64,000 nt of DNA from VXNE01 sp965200505 (GCA_965200505.1 OZ241343.1:2046001-2110000); one strand, 5' to 3'. Positions 31,605 through 40,787 are shown, counted from the first letter of the stretch. Made by a program: numbers and translations. The notes: generated from the sequence alone by a model not told the origin.

Positions 31605-34577
31605 CTATGGACTCGCCGTGGCGGAGACGATGGCCGCGCCGCTGGCGTAACGGCACAGCTCGTCGGCAAGCTGTTCCGGCGCTTGGTCGTGCATGGCGAG
31701 GCCATCGCGGAAGATCAACGTGATGCGGGCGTCCAGAGAGGTACTAACGGCGGCGAGGAGTTGGGGCCTCAGAAAGTCGCGCACGGGTTGCGCCTCGGGG
31801 GCTGGGCCCTCGAACTCCAGCTCGCAGGTGCCGCCATCCCGTGTTTCGTAGCCGCCCTTGAGCGCCACCATCTTCTCGGCGCCGGGAATCCTGCTAACCG
31901 CGCTCAGCAGCGGAAACGCATCGCCGGCGTCGAGTAAGCGGATTCTCAGTCTGGCAACGCGCTCGACGTCTTGGCCGCGAACCTGCTCCCAAAGCTGAAC
32001 CAGCGCTTCGCGGAGCACACCTTCGGCAGTGAACTTAGTGCCCGGCGGTTCCGGGTCTGGCGGGGGTGGGTCCGGATCTGGCTCCGGCGGCGGGTCCGGC
32101 ACCGATCGCCGCGGCCAAACACCCTTGTTCTTCGCGTAGTCCATGGTCAGCACCACGGCCTGCTCGTCGATCATCACCGTCGCTGCCGGATCGCCCGGCC
32201 CGAATAGCAGGTCGCCGCGTTGGTACACATAATCCCCGCGCTCAACGCCCTCGCGGATGCCGCGGATGAACGTGGCGTCGCCGATGAGCATGGGCAGCGC
32301 GGGATTGCGGCGGAACTCGTCGCGCAAGGCCAGCGTGGTCATCTGGCCCTGCTTCAAGGGTGTGCGGTCGCGCACGTAATTCGGAGCGTCTGGTGCATCG
32401 CCCTGCAGTCGCAGCTTCCGCAAGTCACTCAATGCCCGCACGATGTGGCGTTGGCCCACGCCCGGTTGGTCGGACGCGGAATGGATGTCGATGGCGGTGT
32501 GGGCGAGCGCCACATTCGGGTCTGTGCGGTGGGACGATGGATACAGAACATGCCGATAGGCTTGTTGGATGGCGAGGGCCAGCTCTTGTTCGGAGCGGGC
32601 CTCCATCTCCAACACCTGATCCTGTTGATGCTCGGCAAGGTCGCGCAGGCGGTCGGCGCGGCGCAACGCCTTCAGCGCCAGGCGAAATCGGGCCTTGCGC
32701 TGCATTTCGGCTTTGCCATTGTCGTCCGTGGCAACGAAGACGATGTGGTTCCGCATCGCCCGCAGGGCCGCGCCCTCCGAACCCTTGCGGGTGTAGATGC
32801 GCTCGACCAGCTCTGGCAGCTCGCTCACATGGCCACCGATGGATACGGCATCGTAGGAGAGCACCACCAGCTTCGGGCCATCGCCCACTTCGTCCGGCAC
32901 GTCAAAGGGGCCGCCCGGAAAGCGGATGGCGTCGAAGGTGTCGCCGTTGAAGATGCGGCCAATGCGGTCGTTGAGCTCCGCCCGCGCCTCGCCGGCATCC
33001 ACATTGCGCTCCTCACGGCGGATGATCTGGTTGAGATTCGCCTCCGCGAGAAAGCGCATCGGGGCGCCAGGGCGGTCGTCCAAGTAGGCGGATCCCTCCA
33101 CGAAGCGTTTGCGCGCCGCTTCCACGAAGCTAATGTCCAACGTCGGGGCGAGCACCGCGTAGCGCAGTTCCTCCGGTGGGAGGCCCTTCAGCCCATCGTT
33201 GAAGGCCAAGGTGTGCAGGAAGGTAGTTCGGGAAACATAGGCGGCGTAGGGTGGCAGGCCGCGGTAGTGCTCGGCGTCGATGCGCTCAGCGAGCGACTTG
33301 CCTTCCCCGCCGCCGGAGGCGATGTCGTTGGCGATGGCCGGCGCAAAGGCGGATTGCCCGAGCCGCGTCACCAGTTCCTGGCGGATCGGCTCTTCGCCCA
33401 AGTCGATGTGGTGCAGGTGTACTGCGGTGGCGTCGGCCGGCCGCTCCTTCCATAGATGGGCGATGGTGCGCGCCAGCAGGCGCAACATGCCGCGCACACG
33501 CTGAAACTCGCTCAACGTGGAGGTTTTGCGCTTGAGGGTGGCCAGCACGTCCGGGTGCAAGGGATAGCTCGCCTTGAAGGCTTGGACGGTTTCCGGGCGG
33601 AGGGACTCGTCCGTGAGGGACTCCCGGTGTTCGCGCCACAGGCTTTGATAGGCGCTCACCACTTGGTGCTTGTCGTCCTCGATGCGCTCGAACAGGCGGC
33701 GCAGCAGCACGGGTGCTGTCTCGTCCTCTTTCGTTGGATTCATCGGCGTCGCCACGCGAGCGGAGACGCTGGCAGCTTCCGCGATCCGATCCGCGACGAA
33801 CTGGTTCTCCTCGCTGTACGCATCCGTGGCGCGGCCATCGGCGCCAATCGCCAAGGTGTAAACGAGCGCGGCGTTCGGTGCCCCGTTCACCGCCTTGAAG
33901 AGCGAGGTGAGGAACGCCGTGAGTTGGTCTCGGGCGCTTTGCGTACGCCACACTTTGCGGAGATAAACGGCCAGTTCATCCAGCAGAATCAGCGTCGGTT
34001 CGCGGCCGAACAGCTCGCGCAGCGTCTCGGCGCCGGGTGCCACGCCTTCTTCATCGCTGCGCCGCACACGCTCGTAGCCGCTGGCCCCGGCCAAGGCGTA
34101 GGCGATTTCGCCCCAAGGTGTGTGCGCCAAGATGCCGGCGCCCATCGCCCGCCCGTTGGCCGGGTCGGCGTTCTCGCCATCGAACGTGCCGATGCGCACG
34201 GGGCCGGTGGGGAGCAGGTCGGGATCGACGAACTCGCTCACATCGGTTACGCCCTCCATGCCGCTGGCAGCATGGACGAGGGCGATCAAACCGTGGGTCT
34301 TGCCGCCGCCGTAGGTCGTGTCCAAGCGGAGGATGGTGGCCGTCTCCCGGCCGGTGCCGCGCAAGCGATGGCAGACGTTCGCCAGCAGCTCACGCAAGCC
34401 GCGGGTGGGGTAGGTGTTGGCGAAGAAGCGCACCGGGTCCCGATATTCGGAACCGGCGGTGCCGGCGATCACCGAAGCGAGATCGGCGGCGAAATCCGCA
34501 TCCCCCATGCGCCCGGCCAGCACGTCCGCGCGGGGCTGGCAGAGCTCGAAGATGGTGGGAAGGGATGACGTTGGCAC
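31605..34577 (-). CDS. DUF499 family P-loop ATPase (defence ATPase)
   Basis: A 990-residue ATPase from GTG 34577. The N-terminus SLPTIFELCQPRADVL and YRDPVRFFANTYPTRGLRELL are typical of DUF499. Walker A is LDTTYGGGKTHGLIALVHA (near residue 85-103) and Walker B is TLILLDELAVYLRKVW (near 192-207). The C-terminal third contains a Pro-Asp linker (PDPPPEPDPDPPPPDPEPP, about residue 842-860) before a small beta-rich end domain. DUF499 proteins occur with DUF1156 methylases and PLD-SNF2 helicases in defence islands, and are thought to be motor or remodelling ATPases. Divergent from an SDR gene (126 bp gap), it is the promoter-proximal gene of the minus-strand island. Confidence 0.88.
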   Translation of the reverse strand: MPTSSLPTIFELCQPRADVLAGRMGDADFAADLASVIAGTAGSEYRDPVRFFANTYPTRGLRELLANVCHRLRGTGRETATILRLDTTYGGGKTHGLIALVHAASGMEGVTDVSEFVDPDLLPTGPVRIGTFDGENADPANGRAMGAGILAHTPWGEIAYALAGASGYERVRRSDEEGVAPGAETLRELFGREPTLILLDELAVYLRKVWRTQSARDQLTAFLTSLFKAVNGAPNAALVYTLAIGADGRATDAYSEENQFVADRIAEAASVSARVATPMNPTKEDETAPVLLRRLFERIEDDKHQVVSAYQSLWREHRESLTDESLRPETVQAFKASYPLHPDVLATLKRKTSTLSEFQRVRGMLRLLARTIAHLWKERPADATAVHLHHIDLGEEPIRQELVTRLGQSAFAPAIANDIASGGGEGKSLAERIDAEHYRGLPPYAAYVSRTTFLHTLAFNDGLKGLPPEELRYAVLAPTLDISFVEAARKRFVEGSAYLDDRPGAPMRFLAEANLNQIIRREERNVDAGEARAELNDRIGRIFNGDTFDAIRFPGGPFDVPDEVGDGPKLVVLSYDAVSIGGHVSELPELVERIYTRKGSEGAALRAMRNHIVFVATDDNGKAEMQRKARFRLALKALRRADRLRDLAEHQQDQVLEMEARSEQELALAIQQAYRHVLYPSSHRTDPNVALAHTAIDIHSASDQPGVGQRHIVRALSDLRKLRLQGDAPDAPNYVRDRTPLKQGQMTTLALRDEFRRNPALPMLIGDATFIRGIREGVERGDYVYQRGDLLFGPGDPAATVMIDEQAVVLTMDYAKNKGVWPRRSVPDPPPEPDPDPPPPDPEPPGTKFTAEGVLREALVQLWEQVRGQDVERVARLRIRLLDAGDAFPLLSAVSRIPGAEKMVALKGGYETRDGGTCELEFEGPAPEAQPVRDFLRPQLLAAVSTSLDARITLIFRDGLAMHDQAPEQLADELCRYASGAAIVSATASP

Positions 34578-34703
34578 GGGTTCTGAGAAGCCCTTTCAGC
34601 GTGGCCGCGTCCAGTATAGCCGTGCCTTCCAGCGGCCGATGCGTCGAGCCGGCCAGCCAGAAGCACCTGTTGTAGCATCGCCGCATCGATTTGGGAGAGG
34701 CGC

Positions 34704-35465
34704 ATGGCATCGACGGACCACTTGCGGGTGGCCATCGTCACCGGGGCGGGCAGCGGGGTAGGCCGGGCCTCCGCGCTCGCGCTCTTGAATGAGGGCTACG
34801 CGGTGGCGTTGGCGGGGCGGCGCGAGGCGCTGTTGCGGGAGGCGGCGGACGAGTCTGGCGCCGGGGAGCGGGCGTTGGTAGTGCGGACGGACGTTGCCGA
34901 TCCAGAGGCCGTCGCCAACTTGTTCGCGCAGACGAAGGCCCGCTTTGGCCGCTTGGATGTGTTGTTCAACAACGCCGGCCGGGGTGCCGCGCCGGTGCCG
35001 CTTGAGGAGCTCGCCATCGACAAGTGGCGCGCTGTCGTGGACGTGAACCTCACCGGCGCGTTTCTTTGCACGCAGGAAGCGTTTCGCATGATGAAGGCGC
35101 AGGCGCCGCGCGGCGGGCGCATCATCAACAACGGCTCCATCTCGGCGCACACCCCGCGCCCCAATTCCGCGCCGTACACCGCCACGAAGCACGGCATGAC
35201 CGGCCTCACCAAGGCCATCGCGCTGGACGGGCGCCCCCACGACATCGCCTGTGGCCAAATCGACATCGGCAATGCGCTCACCGCCATGACGGCGCGCATG
35301 GATGCTGGCGTGCTGCAGGCGGATGGTTCGAGCGCTCCCGAACCCACGATGGACGTGGAGAACGTCGCCCGCGCGGTGGTCTATATGGCCAATTTGCCGC
35401 TGGACGCCAACGTGCTGTTTATGACGGTGATGGCGACGAAGATGCCGTTTGCAGGGCGGGGGTGA
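34704..35465 (+). CDS. Short-chain dehydrogenase/reductase (SDR)
   Basis: A 253-residue classical SDR from ATG 34704 with a purine-rich stretch (GGGAGAGG) about 7 nt upstream. The cofactor-binding TGAGSGVG (near residues 14-21), the NNAG motif (near residue 91) and the active-site triad Ser (INNGSIS), Tyr and Lys (YTATK) are intact. Arg residues right after strand 2 (LAGRREA) suggest NADP(H) preference. The substrate is unknown. It is separated from the following CaiB gene by a convergent 57-bp gap and from the defence island by a short divergent promoter region, so it marks the return to metabolic genes. Confidence 0.9.
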   Translation: MASTDHLRVAIVTGAGSGVGRASALALLNEGYAVALAGRREALLREAADESGAGERALVVRTDVADPEAVANLFAQTKARFGRLDVLFNNAGRGAAPVPLEELAIDKWRAVVDVNLTGAFLCTQEAFRMMKAQAPRGGRIINNGSISAHTPRPNSAPYTATKHGMTGLTKAIALDGRPHDIACGQIDIGNALTAMTARMDAGVLQADGSSAPEPTMDVENVARAVVYMANLPLDANVLFMTVMATKMPFAGRG

Positions 35466-35522
35466 CGGGCTGGCATCGCCTGCCCGCCGATGCCGGGGTT
35501 CAGCCTCGCCCCAGCGCCCGAT

Positions 35523-36731
35523 CTACCTGAAAGTGCCGTCCTCTTCCCCACGGCGCACGGTATCGGCGTCCATTCCCAGCCAGTCCGCGAGCACTGCTTG
35601 GTTGTCCTCGCCGAGGTCGCGCACCCGTTCGTAGTGGTCGCAGGGCGTTTGCTCGAAGTGGATGGGCAGGCGGTCGGCGAAGGTGCGTCCTGCCGTGGGA
35701 TGCGGATCGTCGAACTCCATGAGGAATCCGGCATGGGCCAGGGCCGGGTCGCGCTCCGCTAGATCGACGCCGTTTTGCACCACGCCAGCCGGTGTACCTT
35801 CGTGCTGACAGCGGGCCATTACTTCTTCTGCCGCAAGTCCCTTGGTCCAATCTGCCACACGGCGCTCCAACTCATCCGCCGCGGCAACGCGGCCGGCCGC
35901 CGTGGCCAACGCCTCGGCACGCGCCCACTCCGGATCGCCCATGGCGCGCCGCAGCCCTTGCCAGTGGGCATCCGTCAGGCAGGCGATGGCCACCCAACGT
36001 TCGTCGGCCACATCGTCGGAAGCCGCCCCAGCGCAAGGGAAGCAGCCATGCGGCGCCGCGAGGTCGTAGGGCAGCCGGTTGCCAGTCGGGCCTGCGGTGC
36101 GGCCATTCACGAAGTAATCCAAGAGCGCCGGGCCCAATAAGTTGACGCCCACCTCGAATTGAGACAAATCCACCCGCTGGCCGCGGCCCGTGCGCCGTCG
36201 AGCAGCGAGGGCCGCCAACACCGCCACCGCGGCGTGCAGGCCCGCTTGATGGTCGTTGTAGGAGAAGCCCATGCCGATGTCTTCGCGGCCCGGCACGCCC
36301 GTCAGTTGCGTGATGCCGGCCAGCGCGTGAATCGTCGGCGCATAGGTGACGAAGCCAGACCAGGGGCCGTCGCTGCCCATGCCGGACATCTGCACGTAAA
36401 TGACGCCGGGATTCGCGGCACTCGTCGTGTCGTAGCCCACGCCCCAGCGGTCGAGCACGCCGGCCGAGAAGTTGTCGATCACCACGTCAGCCGTCTCGCA
36501 CAAGCGGCGGCAAACGGCCCGCCCGGCGTCCGTTCCCACATCCAGAGCCAGCGAGCGCTTGTTGCGGTTCCACATGAGGTAGTAGGGCGTGCCGGGGGCG
36601 TTGGCGGGCGGGCGCGCGGCGGTGCCCACCTTCACCACGTCCGCGCCCATGTCCGCCAAGACGCGGGTGGCGAACGGCCCGGCCAAAACGTGGGTGAAAT
36701 CCAACACCTTCACGCCATCCAAGGGCCTCAT
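35523..36731 (-). CDS. CaiB/BaiF family III CoA-transferase (catalytic subunit)
   Basis: A 402-residue family III acyl-CoA transferase, cytoplasmic, moving CoA between carboxylic acids through an aspartyl-CoA thioester. ATG 36731 overlaps the stop of the upstream paralogue (ATGA). The N-terminal LDFTHVLAGPFATRVLADMGADVVKV, WNRNKRSLALDV, VVIDNFSAGVLDRWG and SGMGSDGPWS are characteristic. The catalytic aspartate is D160 in SYNDHQAGLHAAVAVLAAL. The open frame continues upstream through the neighbour's antisense, but the overlap start is clearly correct. Together with the paralogue at 36728-37906, which lacks the aspartate, it probably forms a heteromeric enzyme, as in benzylsuccinate CoA-transferase BbsEF (inference). 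Confidence 0.93.
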   Translation of the reverse strand: MRPLDGVKVLDFTHVLAGPFATRVLADMGADVVKVGTAARPPANAPGTPYYLMWNRNKRSLALDVGTDAGRAVCRRLCETADVVIDNFSAGVLDRWGVGYDTTSAANPGVIYVQMSGMGSDGPWSGFVTYAPTIHALAGITQLTGVPGREDIGMGFSYNDHQAGLHAAVAVLAALAARRRTGRGQRVDLSQFEVGVNLLGPALLDYFVNGRTAGPTGNRLPYDLAAPHGCFPCAGAASDDVADERWVAIACLTDAHWQGLRRAMGDPEWARAEALATAAGRVAAADELERRVADWTKGLAAEEVMARCQHEGTPAGVVQNGVDLAERDPALAHAGFLMEFDDPHPTAGRTFADRLPIHFEQTPCDHYERVRDLGEDNQAVLADWLGMDADTVRRGEEDGTFR

Positions 36732-37906
36732 GCGCCGCCCTCCCAGCCGATCTCGCGGAGCAGTGCCTGGGTGTCGGCTTCCACGTCGCCTTCCCCCCGG
36801 AGCGCCCAAGGCGTGGCGGAGAAGTGGTAGGGCGCCCCGGGGCCATGCGCCGCCGGCGTTGACGCAGCAGGGTAGGTGGCCCACCACTGCCGCGCCACCA
36901 GCTGTGGGTTGTCCGCCACCTGCGGGATGCCCAGCACCTTCCCATAGGGCAGGTGCCGAGATTGCGCGGCGTGGAAGAGCGCCTCGGCGTCTTGCGTTGC
37001 CACCCACTTTCGCAACGCTTCCATCATGCGGGCCACGAGTTGCACACGGTTGGCGGGTTCCTGCAGCGTGGGATCCAGCAGGTCTTCGCCGAAACCCTCT
37101 TCCAGCAGCCACGCGAGTTGCGCGTCGAAGTCTGGTGCCGGCGTCACCATCACGCTGCCGTTCTTGGCTGCCATCACCTCGTAAGCGTTCGTCCAATGGC
37201 GGCTGCCGCGCCGTTCCAGCACCGGGCCACGGGCCGTGGCGAGGCTGTCCTGATACCAGTACCACATGAACACCTGCTCCAAGCAGGAAGCGATGCACTC
37301 ATGCACGGGTACGCGCACACGCTGCCCGGTGCCGGTCTCCCGCGTTGAATGGAGGGCGGCCAAGGCGGCGATGGCCGCGTACGTCCCAGACAGCATGAAG
37401 TTGAGCTCGCCGAACGCCTTGAGCGGGGGCGTGTCGGCATCGCCGGTGGTGGCGACCGCGCCGCCCAAGGCGCCGGCAACCAAGTCTGGCGCCATGTAAC
37501 TCCGCCACGGGCCATCGTGGCCGAATGACGACACCTCCACCACCACGAGCCGCGGCCGGCGGTGCAGCGCATCGTCCAACCGCGCTTCGGCCACGCCAAA
37601 GGCGCCATCGCAGCAGAGCACCGCGTCCGCCCGGTCGATCAACCGACCTAGCTGTTCAACACCTTGCGCCTCCGCCAGATCAACAGTGAAGAACCGGCGT
37701 GACGAGGCGAAGAACGCATGCCAGAGCGAGCCGCCGCCGGCGCTCTCGGCGTGCGGGCCGCGCCGCCGCAGCGGGTCGCCTGCCGGCGGTTCCGGGCGCA
37801 CCACGTCCGCGCCGAGGTCCGCGAGCAGCTTGGCGCCGTAGATGGCGCGTTCGTCGGTGAGGTCGAGGATGCGGACCCCGTGCAGGGGGCCGGGCGCATC
37901 AGCCAT
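36728..37906 (-). CDS. CaiB/BaiF family III CoA-transferase, catalytic Asp missing
   Basis: A 392-residue family III CoA-transferase paralogue from ATG 37906. Fold signatures are present (VRILDLTDERAIYGAKLLADLGADVVRPEPPAGD, FGHDGPW, and the helix GTYAAIAALAAL), but the residue aligned with the catalytic aspartate (D160 of the downstream protein) is F170 in LNFMLSG. The usual ANxRSLALDL segment is also degraded to ASSRRFFTVDL. Such a subunit could bind CoA or the partner subunit but should not form the aspartyl-CoA intermediate. It overlaps the active paralogue by four bases, so a 1:1 complex is likely. Upstream is an SDR with a 20-bp gap, suggesting a three-gene operon. Confidence 0.9.
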   Translation of the reverse strand: MADAPGPLHGVRILDLTDERAIYGAKLLADLGADVVRPEPPAGDPLRRRGPHAESAGGGSLWHAFFASSRRFFTVDLAEAQGVEQLGRLIDRADAVLCCDGAFGVAEARLDDALHRRPRLVVVEVSSFGHDGPWRSYMAPDLVAGALGGAVATTGDADTPPLKAFGELNFMLSGTYAAIAALAALHSTRETGTGQRVRVPVHECIASCLEQVFMWYWYQDSLATARGPVLERRGSRHWTNAYEVMAAKNGSVMVTPAPDFDAQLAWLLEEGFGEDLLDPTLQEPANRVQLVARMMEALRKWVATQDAEALFHAAQSRHLPYGKVLGIPQVADNPQLVARQWWATYPAASTPAAHGPGAPYHFSATPWALRGEGDVEADTQALLREIGWEGGA

Positions 37907-37926
37907 GCGAAGCCAGTTGCCGTGGG

Positions 37927-38730
37927 TTAAGAGGCGGCCACTGAGCCGCCATCGCAGGTGATCGTTTCACCCACGGTGAAGGCGCCGGCGCGTGAACTCA
38001 AGAAGATCGCCAGCCCGGCGATGTCTTCCGGGGTGCCGACGCGCCCGCGTGGGTTCTGTTTGCCCACTTGCTCCCAATCCGCCTGCTCCCCTTCCGTCGC
38101 GCCGCCGAAGCCGACGCCCAAGCTCAACATCCAAGTGGGGAACGGGCCGGGGGCGATGGCGTTCACGAGGATGTGTTGTTTCACGAGGTGGGCGGCGAGC
38201 ACCCGCGTGAGGTGGTGCAGCCCCGCCTTGGATGGGCCGTAGGGGAAGTTGTCGAACACCGGCGTCTTGATGCCATCCACGGAGCCAACGTTAATCACCC
38301 GCGCCGGATCGTCGGCGCTCGCCGCCGCCCGCAACTTCGGCAACAGCTTCTGCGTGAGGAAGAACGGCCCCTTGAGGTTGGTGTTCATCACTTTGTCCCA
38401 GCCGCTCTCCGGGAACTCCTCCAAGGGCGCTCCCCACGCTGCGCCGGCGTTGTTCACGAGGATGTGCAGGCGCTCCTCGCGCTCGCCGAACGCCGCGGCC
38501 AACCCTTCTATGCCGGCCAGTTCGGATAGGTCCGCCGGCAACGCCACACATTCGCCATCGTAGGCGTCGGTGAGCCGTTCCACCGCGGCGGCGCAGGCCG
38601 TGGCCTTCCGCGAGCTGATGTACACCTTGGCGCCGTTGGCGAGGAACCCCGCCGCGATCATCTCGCCGATGCCGCGGGAACCGCCGGTCACCAAGGCGAC
38701 TTTGCCGCTGATCCGAAACAAATCCCGCAC
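37927..38730 (-). CDS. SDR family oxidoreductase, RhlG-like
   Basis: A 267-residue SDR. GTG 38730 is preferred because AGAGG lies 9 nt upstream and it gives the usual start RDLFRISGKVALVTGG; a GTG at 38757 would add nine residues. Cofactor motif TGGSRGIG, NNAG, and catalytic Ser (NVGSVDG), Tyr and Lys (YGPSK) are intact; the close of the fold is DGGS. The inserted stretch PARVINVGSVDGIKTPVFDNFPYGPSKA resembles the beta-ketoacyl reductase RhlG. It may act on a CoA ester handled by the two CaiB subunits encoded right after it (20 bp). It is divergent from the LLM oxidoreductase across 82 bp. Confidence 0.9.
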   Translation of the reverse strand: MRDLFRISGKVALVTGGSRGIGEMIAAGFLANGAKVYISSRKATACAAAVERLTDAYDGECVALPADLSELAGIEGLAAAFGEREERLHILVNNAGAAWGAPLEEFPESGWDKVMNTNLKGPFFLTQKLLPKLRAAASADDPARVINVGSVDGIKTPVFDNFPYGPSKAGLHHLTRVLAAHLVKQHILVNAIAPGPFPTWMLSLGVGFGGATEGEQADWEQVGKQNPRGRVGTPEDIAGLAIFLSSRAGAFTVGETITCDGGSVAAS

Positions 38731-38812
38731 TGCATTTTCCTCTTTGCTTGACGCCACGGCGGATTCGCCGAAAACTGCGCCGCGATTCTACAAGACGGCT
38801 TGGGAGGCTTGG

Positions 38813-39655
38813 ATGAGGGTGGGCATATCGCTGCCGGTGCGCGAGCTCGGCAACGACTTGGGGGCGATCAAGGCGTTCGCCCAGGCCGCGGATGAACTGG
38901 GCTGCACCCACCTGCGGGTGCCGGATCAGGTGTTGCGGCCCGGCAGTGGCGACTTGCACGAACCCATGATGTTGCTGGCTTATGTGGCCGCCGTCACCCA
39001 GCGCATCGAGTTGGTGCCGTCCGTGATTGTGGCGCCGTCCCGCCAAACGGTTCTCTTGGCGAAGCAGGCTGCCGAACTGGACATCCTCGCCGGCGGACGA
39101 ATAAGGCTCGGCATCGGCGTGGGTGGCAGCCGCGAGGAGTATGCGGCCCTCGGCATGGCGTTCAACACCCGCGGCACACGGGTGGAGGAGCAAATCGACT
39201 TGCTGCAGGCGCTGTGGACGCAAGACGCGGTGGACTTCGACGGCCGTTGGGAGACGGTGCAGGGCGTCGGGCTCAAGCCCTTGCCGGTGCAACGGCCCAT
39301 TCCCATTTGGATCGGTGCCCGCGCCGAGCCGGCGCTGCGCATCCGGCGGCGCATCGGCCGCCAGGCGGATGGCTGGTTCGTGTTGTGTTCGCCGGAGCAG
39401 TTCCCCGCAGTGAAGGCGGACATCGATGCGGCCGCCGCGGCCGCGGGCCGCGACCCAGCCGCCATCGGCATGGAAGCGGGGGTGGCCGTGGTGGGCCCGA
39501 GGGAAGCGGAATGGCGCGACCGGGTGCGTGGCTGGCACGCCGCCGGCCTCACCCACTTATGCCTCAGAACCTTGGGTGGCGGCTTGGAAGGAGACGCCCA
39601 CCTCGCCAAGATGCAGGAGGCGTGGGCGCAGTTGGGGGAGTTGGGGCTTGGCTGA
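38813..39655 (+). CDS. LLM-class flavin/F420-dependent oxidoreductase
   Basis: A 280-residue luciferase-like monooxygenase-fold protein from ATG 38813 (GGGAGG 6 nt upstream); the frame upstream is antisense to the SDR. The fold's TIM-barrel landmarks are seen: MRVGISLPV, QAADELGCTHLRVPD, VAAVTQRIELVPSVIV, RQTVLLAKQAAELDILAGGRIRLGIGVG (the LLM signature with Gly-rich phosphate loop), and PIPIWIGA. It is of the TIGR03619-type subgroup usually annotated as F420-dependent; whether this organism makes F420 cannot be told, and FMN is equally possible. The next gene begins 1 bp after its stop, so the two are probably co-transcribed. Confidence 0.9.
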   Translation: MRVGISLPVRELGNDLGAIKAFAQAADELGCTHLRVPDQVLRPGSGDLHEPMMLLAYVAAVTQRIELVPSVIVAPSRQTVLLAKQAAELDILAGGRIRLGIGVGGSREEYAALGMAFNTRGTRVEEQIDLLQALWTQDAVDFDGRWETVQGVGLKPLPVQRPIPIWIGARAEPALRIRRRIGRQADGWFVLCSPEQFPAVKADIDAAAAAAGRDPAAIGMEAGVAVVGPREAEWRDRVRGWHAAGLTHLCLRTLGGGLEGDAHLAKMQEAWAQLGELGLG

Positions 39656-39656
39656 C

Positions 39657-40787
39657 ATGATGGCGACGTTGGCGGCCATGGGGCGGCGCTTGGTGCGCCT
39701 GTCTCTGCCACTGGCCACGGTGTTGGCAGCGGCGGCACACGCGGAAAACGCCTACACCGTGCCCCTGTTCCACGCTGTCGGGAACGAGAACGGGCAGGGT
39801 TTCGTGCGCATCCTGAACGCCTCGAACACGGCCGGCACCGTCTCGATTGACGCTTGGGACGATGAGGGGCGGCGGTTCGGCCCGGTCGAGCTCGCCATCG
39901 GCGCTGGCGGTGTGCGCCAATTCAACTCCGACGACTTGGAGGACGGCAACGAATCCAAGGGGCTCACTGGGCGCACCGGCTCTGGCCAAGGGGATTGGCG
40001 GCTCACGCTCACCACCGAACTCCACCTCATCGTGCTCGCCTTCCTGCGCACCGCAGATGGGTTCCTCACCAGCGTCCACGACACGGTGCGCGGGCAATGG
40101 GATGAACGCCAAGGTCTGCACGTCTATCCGGCGCGAATCTTCAACCCCGGCAGCAACACCCGCCAAGCGAGTGTGCTGCGCATCGTCAATCCCAACGCAC
40201 GGGCGCAGCGGGTCACGCTGCGGGGCAGGGCCGATGACGGGGTGGCTTCCCCCATCGTGGCCTTCGACCTCGCCGCCAATGCTGCACGGACGCTATCCGC
40301 CGCGACGTTGGAATCCGGCGATGCCCCCGGCTTAACCGGCGCATTGGGCGACGGGCAAGGCAAGTGGGAGCTCTACGCCTATGCGGCGCGGCCACTCATC
40401 GTGATGAGTTTGCTCCGAGCAGCAACCGGACACATCACCAACCTATCCTCCGAGCCGATTTTCTTGGCGCCGCGCAACGCGGAGGAGTTCGCGGCGCGCA
40501 CGGCGGGCAAGCTGGTGCAGGCATCGAGCGGCGCACCCGGCTACTCCGTGCGTTTCTCGGTGGCTGGTTTCACGGAGCGGGTGTCCGCCAGCGTGATGCG
40601 CCGCGGAACCTACCAGTACACCCCCATCGGCCCGCGCTCCGGTTTCGTGCAGCTCAGCTACGAGGGCGAAGATGGCGGGCATTGCGCCATCTCCGTCATC
40701 TTCAGCACACAGACGTCCGGGCGCTTGCTGTCCGTGTGCGGCGGTGGCGTGGGCTTGGACATCAACTGGCGCTTGATCGACGAGTAG
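39657..40787 (+). CDS. Secreted protein with two ~100-residue beta repeats
   Basis: A 376-residue exported protein starting at ATG 39657 or the next codon. The signal peptide covers about residues 1-27 (RRLVRLSLPLATVLAAAAHA then E). Two tandem homologous units follow: FVRILNASNTAGTVSIDAWD...ESKGLTGRTGSGQGDWRLTL...TADGFLTSVHD, and SVLRIVNPNARAQRVTLRGR...DAPGLTGALGDGQGKWELYA...ATGHITNLSSEP. Shared landmarks are RI-N, GLTG, G-GQGxW and the closing helix-strand. A third, unrelated C-terminal piece (about residues 285-376) is beta-rich with two cysteines. I know this repeat from marine bacterial exported proteins but not its function. It is probably a cell-envelope or extracellular adhesion/binding module. 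Confidence 0.8.
   Translation: MMATLAAMGRRLVRLSLPLATVLAAAAHAENAYTVPLFHAVGNENGQGFVRILNASNTAGTVSIDAWDDEGRRFGPVELAIGAGGVRQFNSDDLEDGNESKGLTGRTGSGQGDWRLTLTTELHLIVLAFLRTADGFLTSVHDTVRGQWDERQGLHVYPARIFNPGSNTRQASVLRIVNPNARAQRVTLRGRADDGVASPIVAFDLAANAARTLSAATLESGDAPGLTGALGDGQGKWELYAYAARPLIVMSLLRAATGHITNLSSEPIFLAPRNAEEFAARTAGKLVQASSGAPGYSVRFSVAGFTERVSASVMRRGTYQYTPIGPRSGFVQLSYEGEDGGHCAISVIFSTQTSGRLLSVCGGGVGLDINWRLIDE

Noticed and set aside
16809..34577. Calling the island DISARM
   Set aside because: A PLD-SNF2 helicase and a methylase are present, but no DrmA helicase or DUF1998 (DrmB) protein. The DUF499-DUF1156-helicase set fits the helicase-methylase-ATPase type better.
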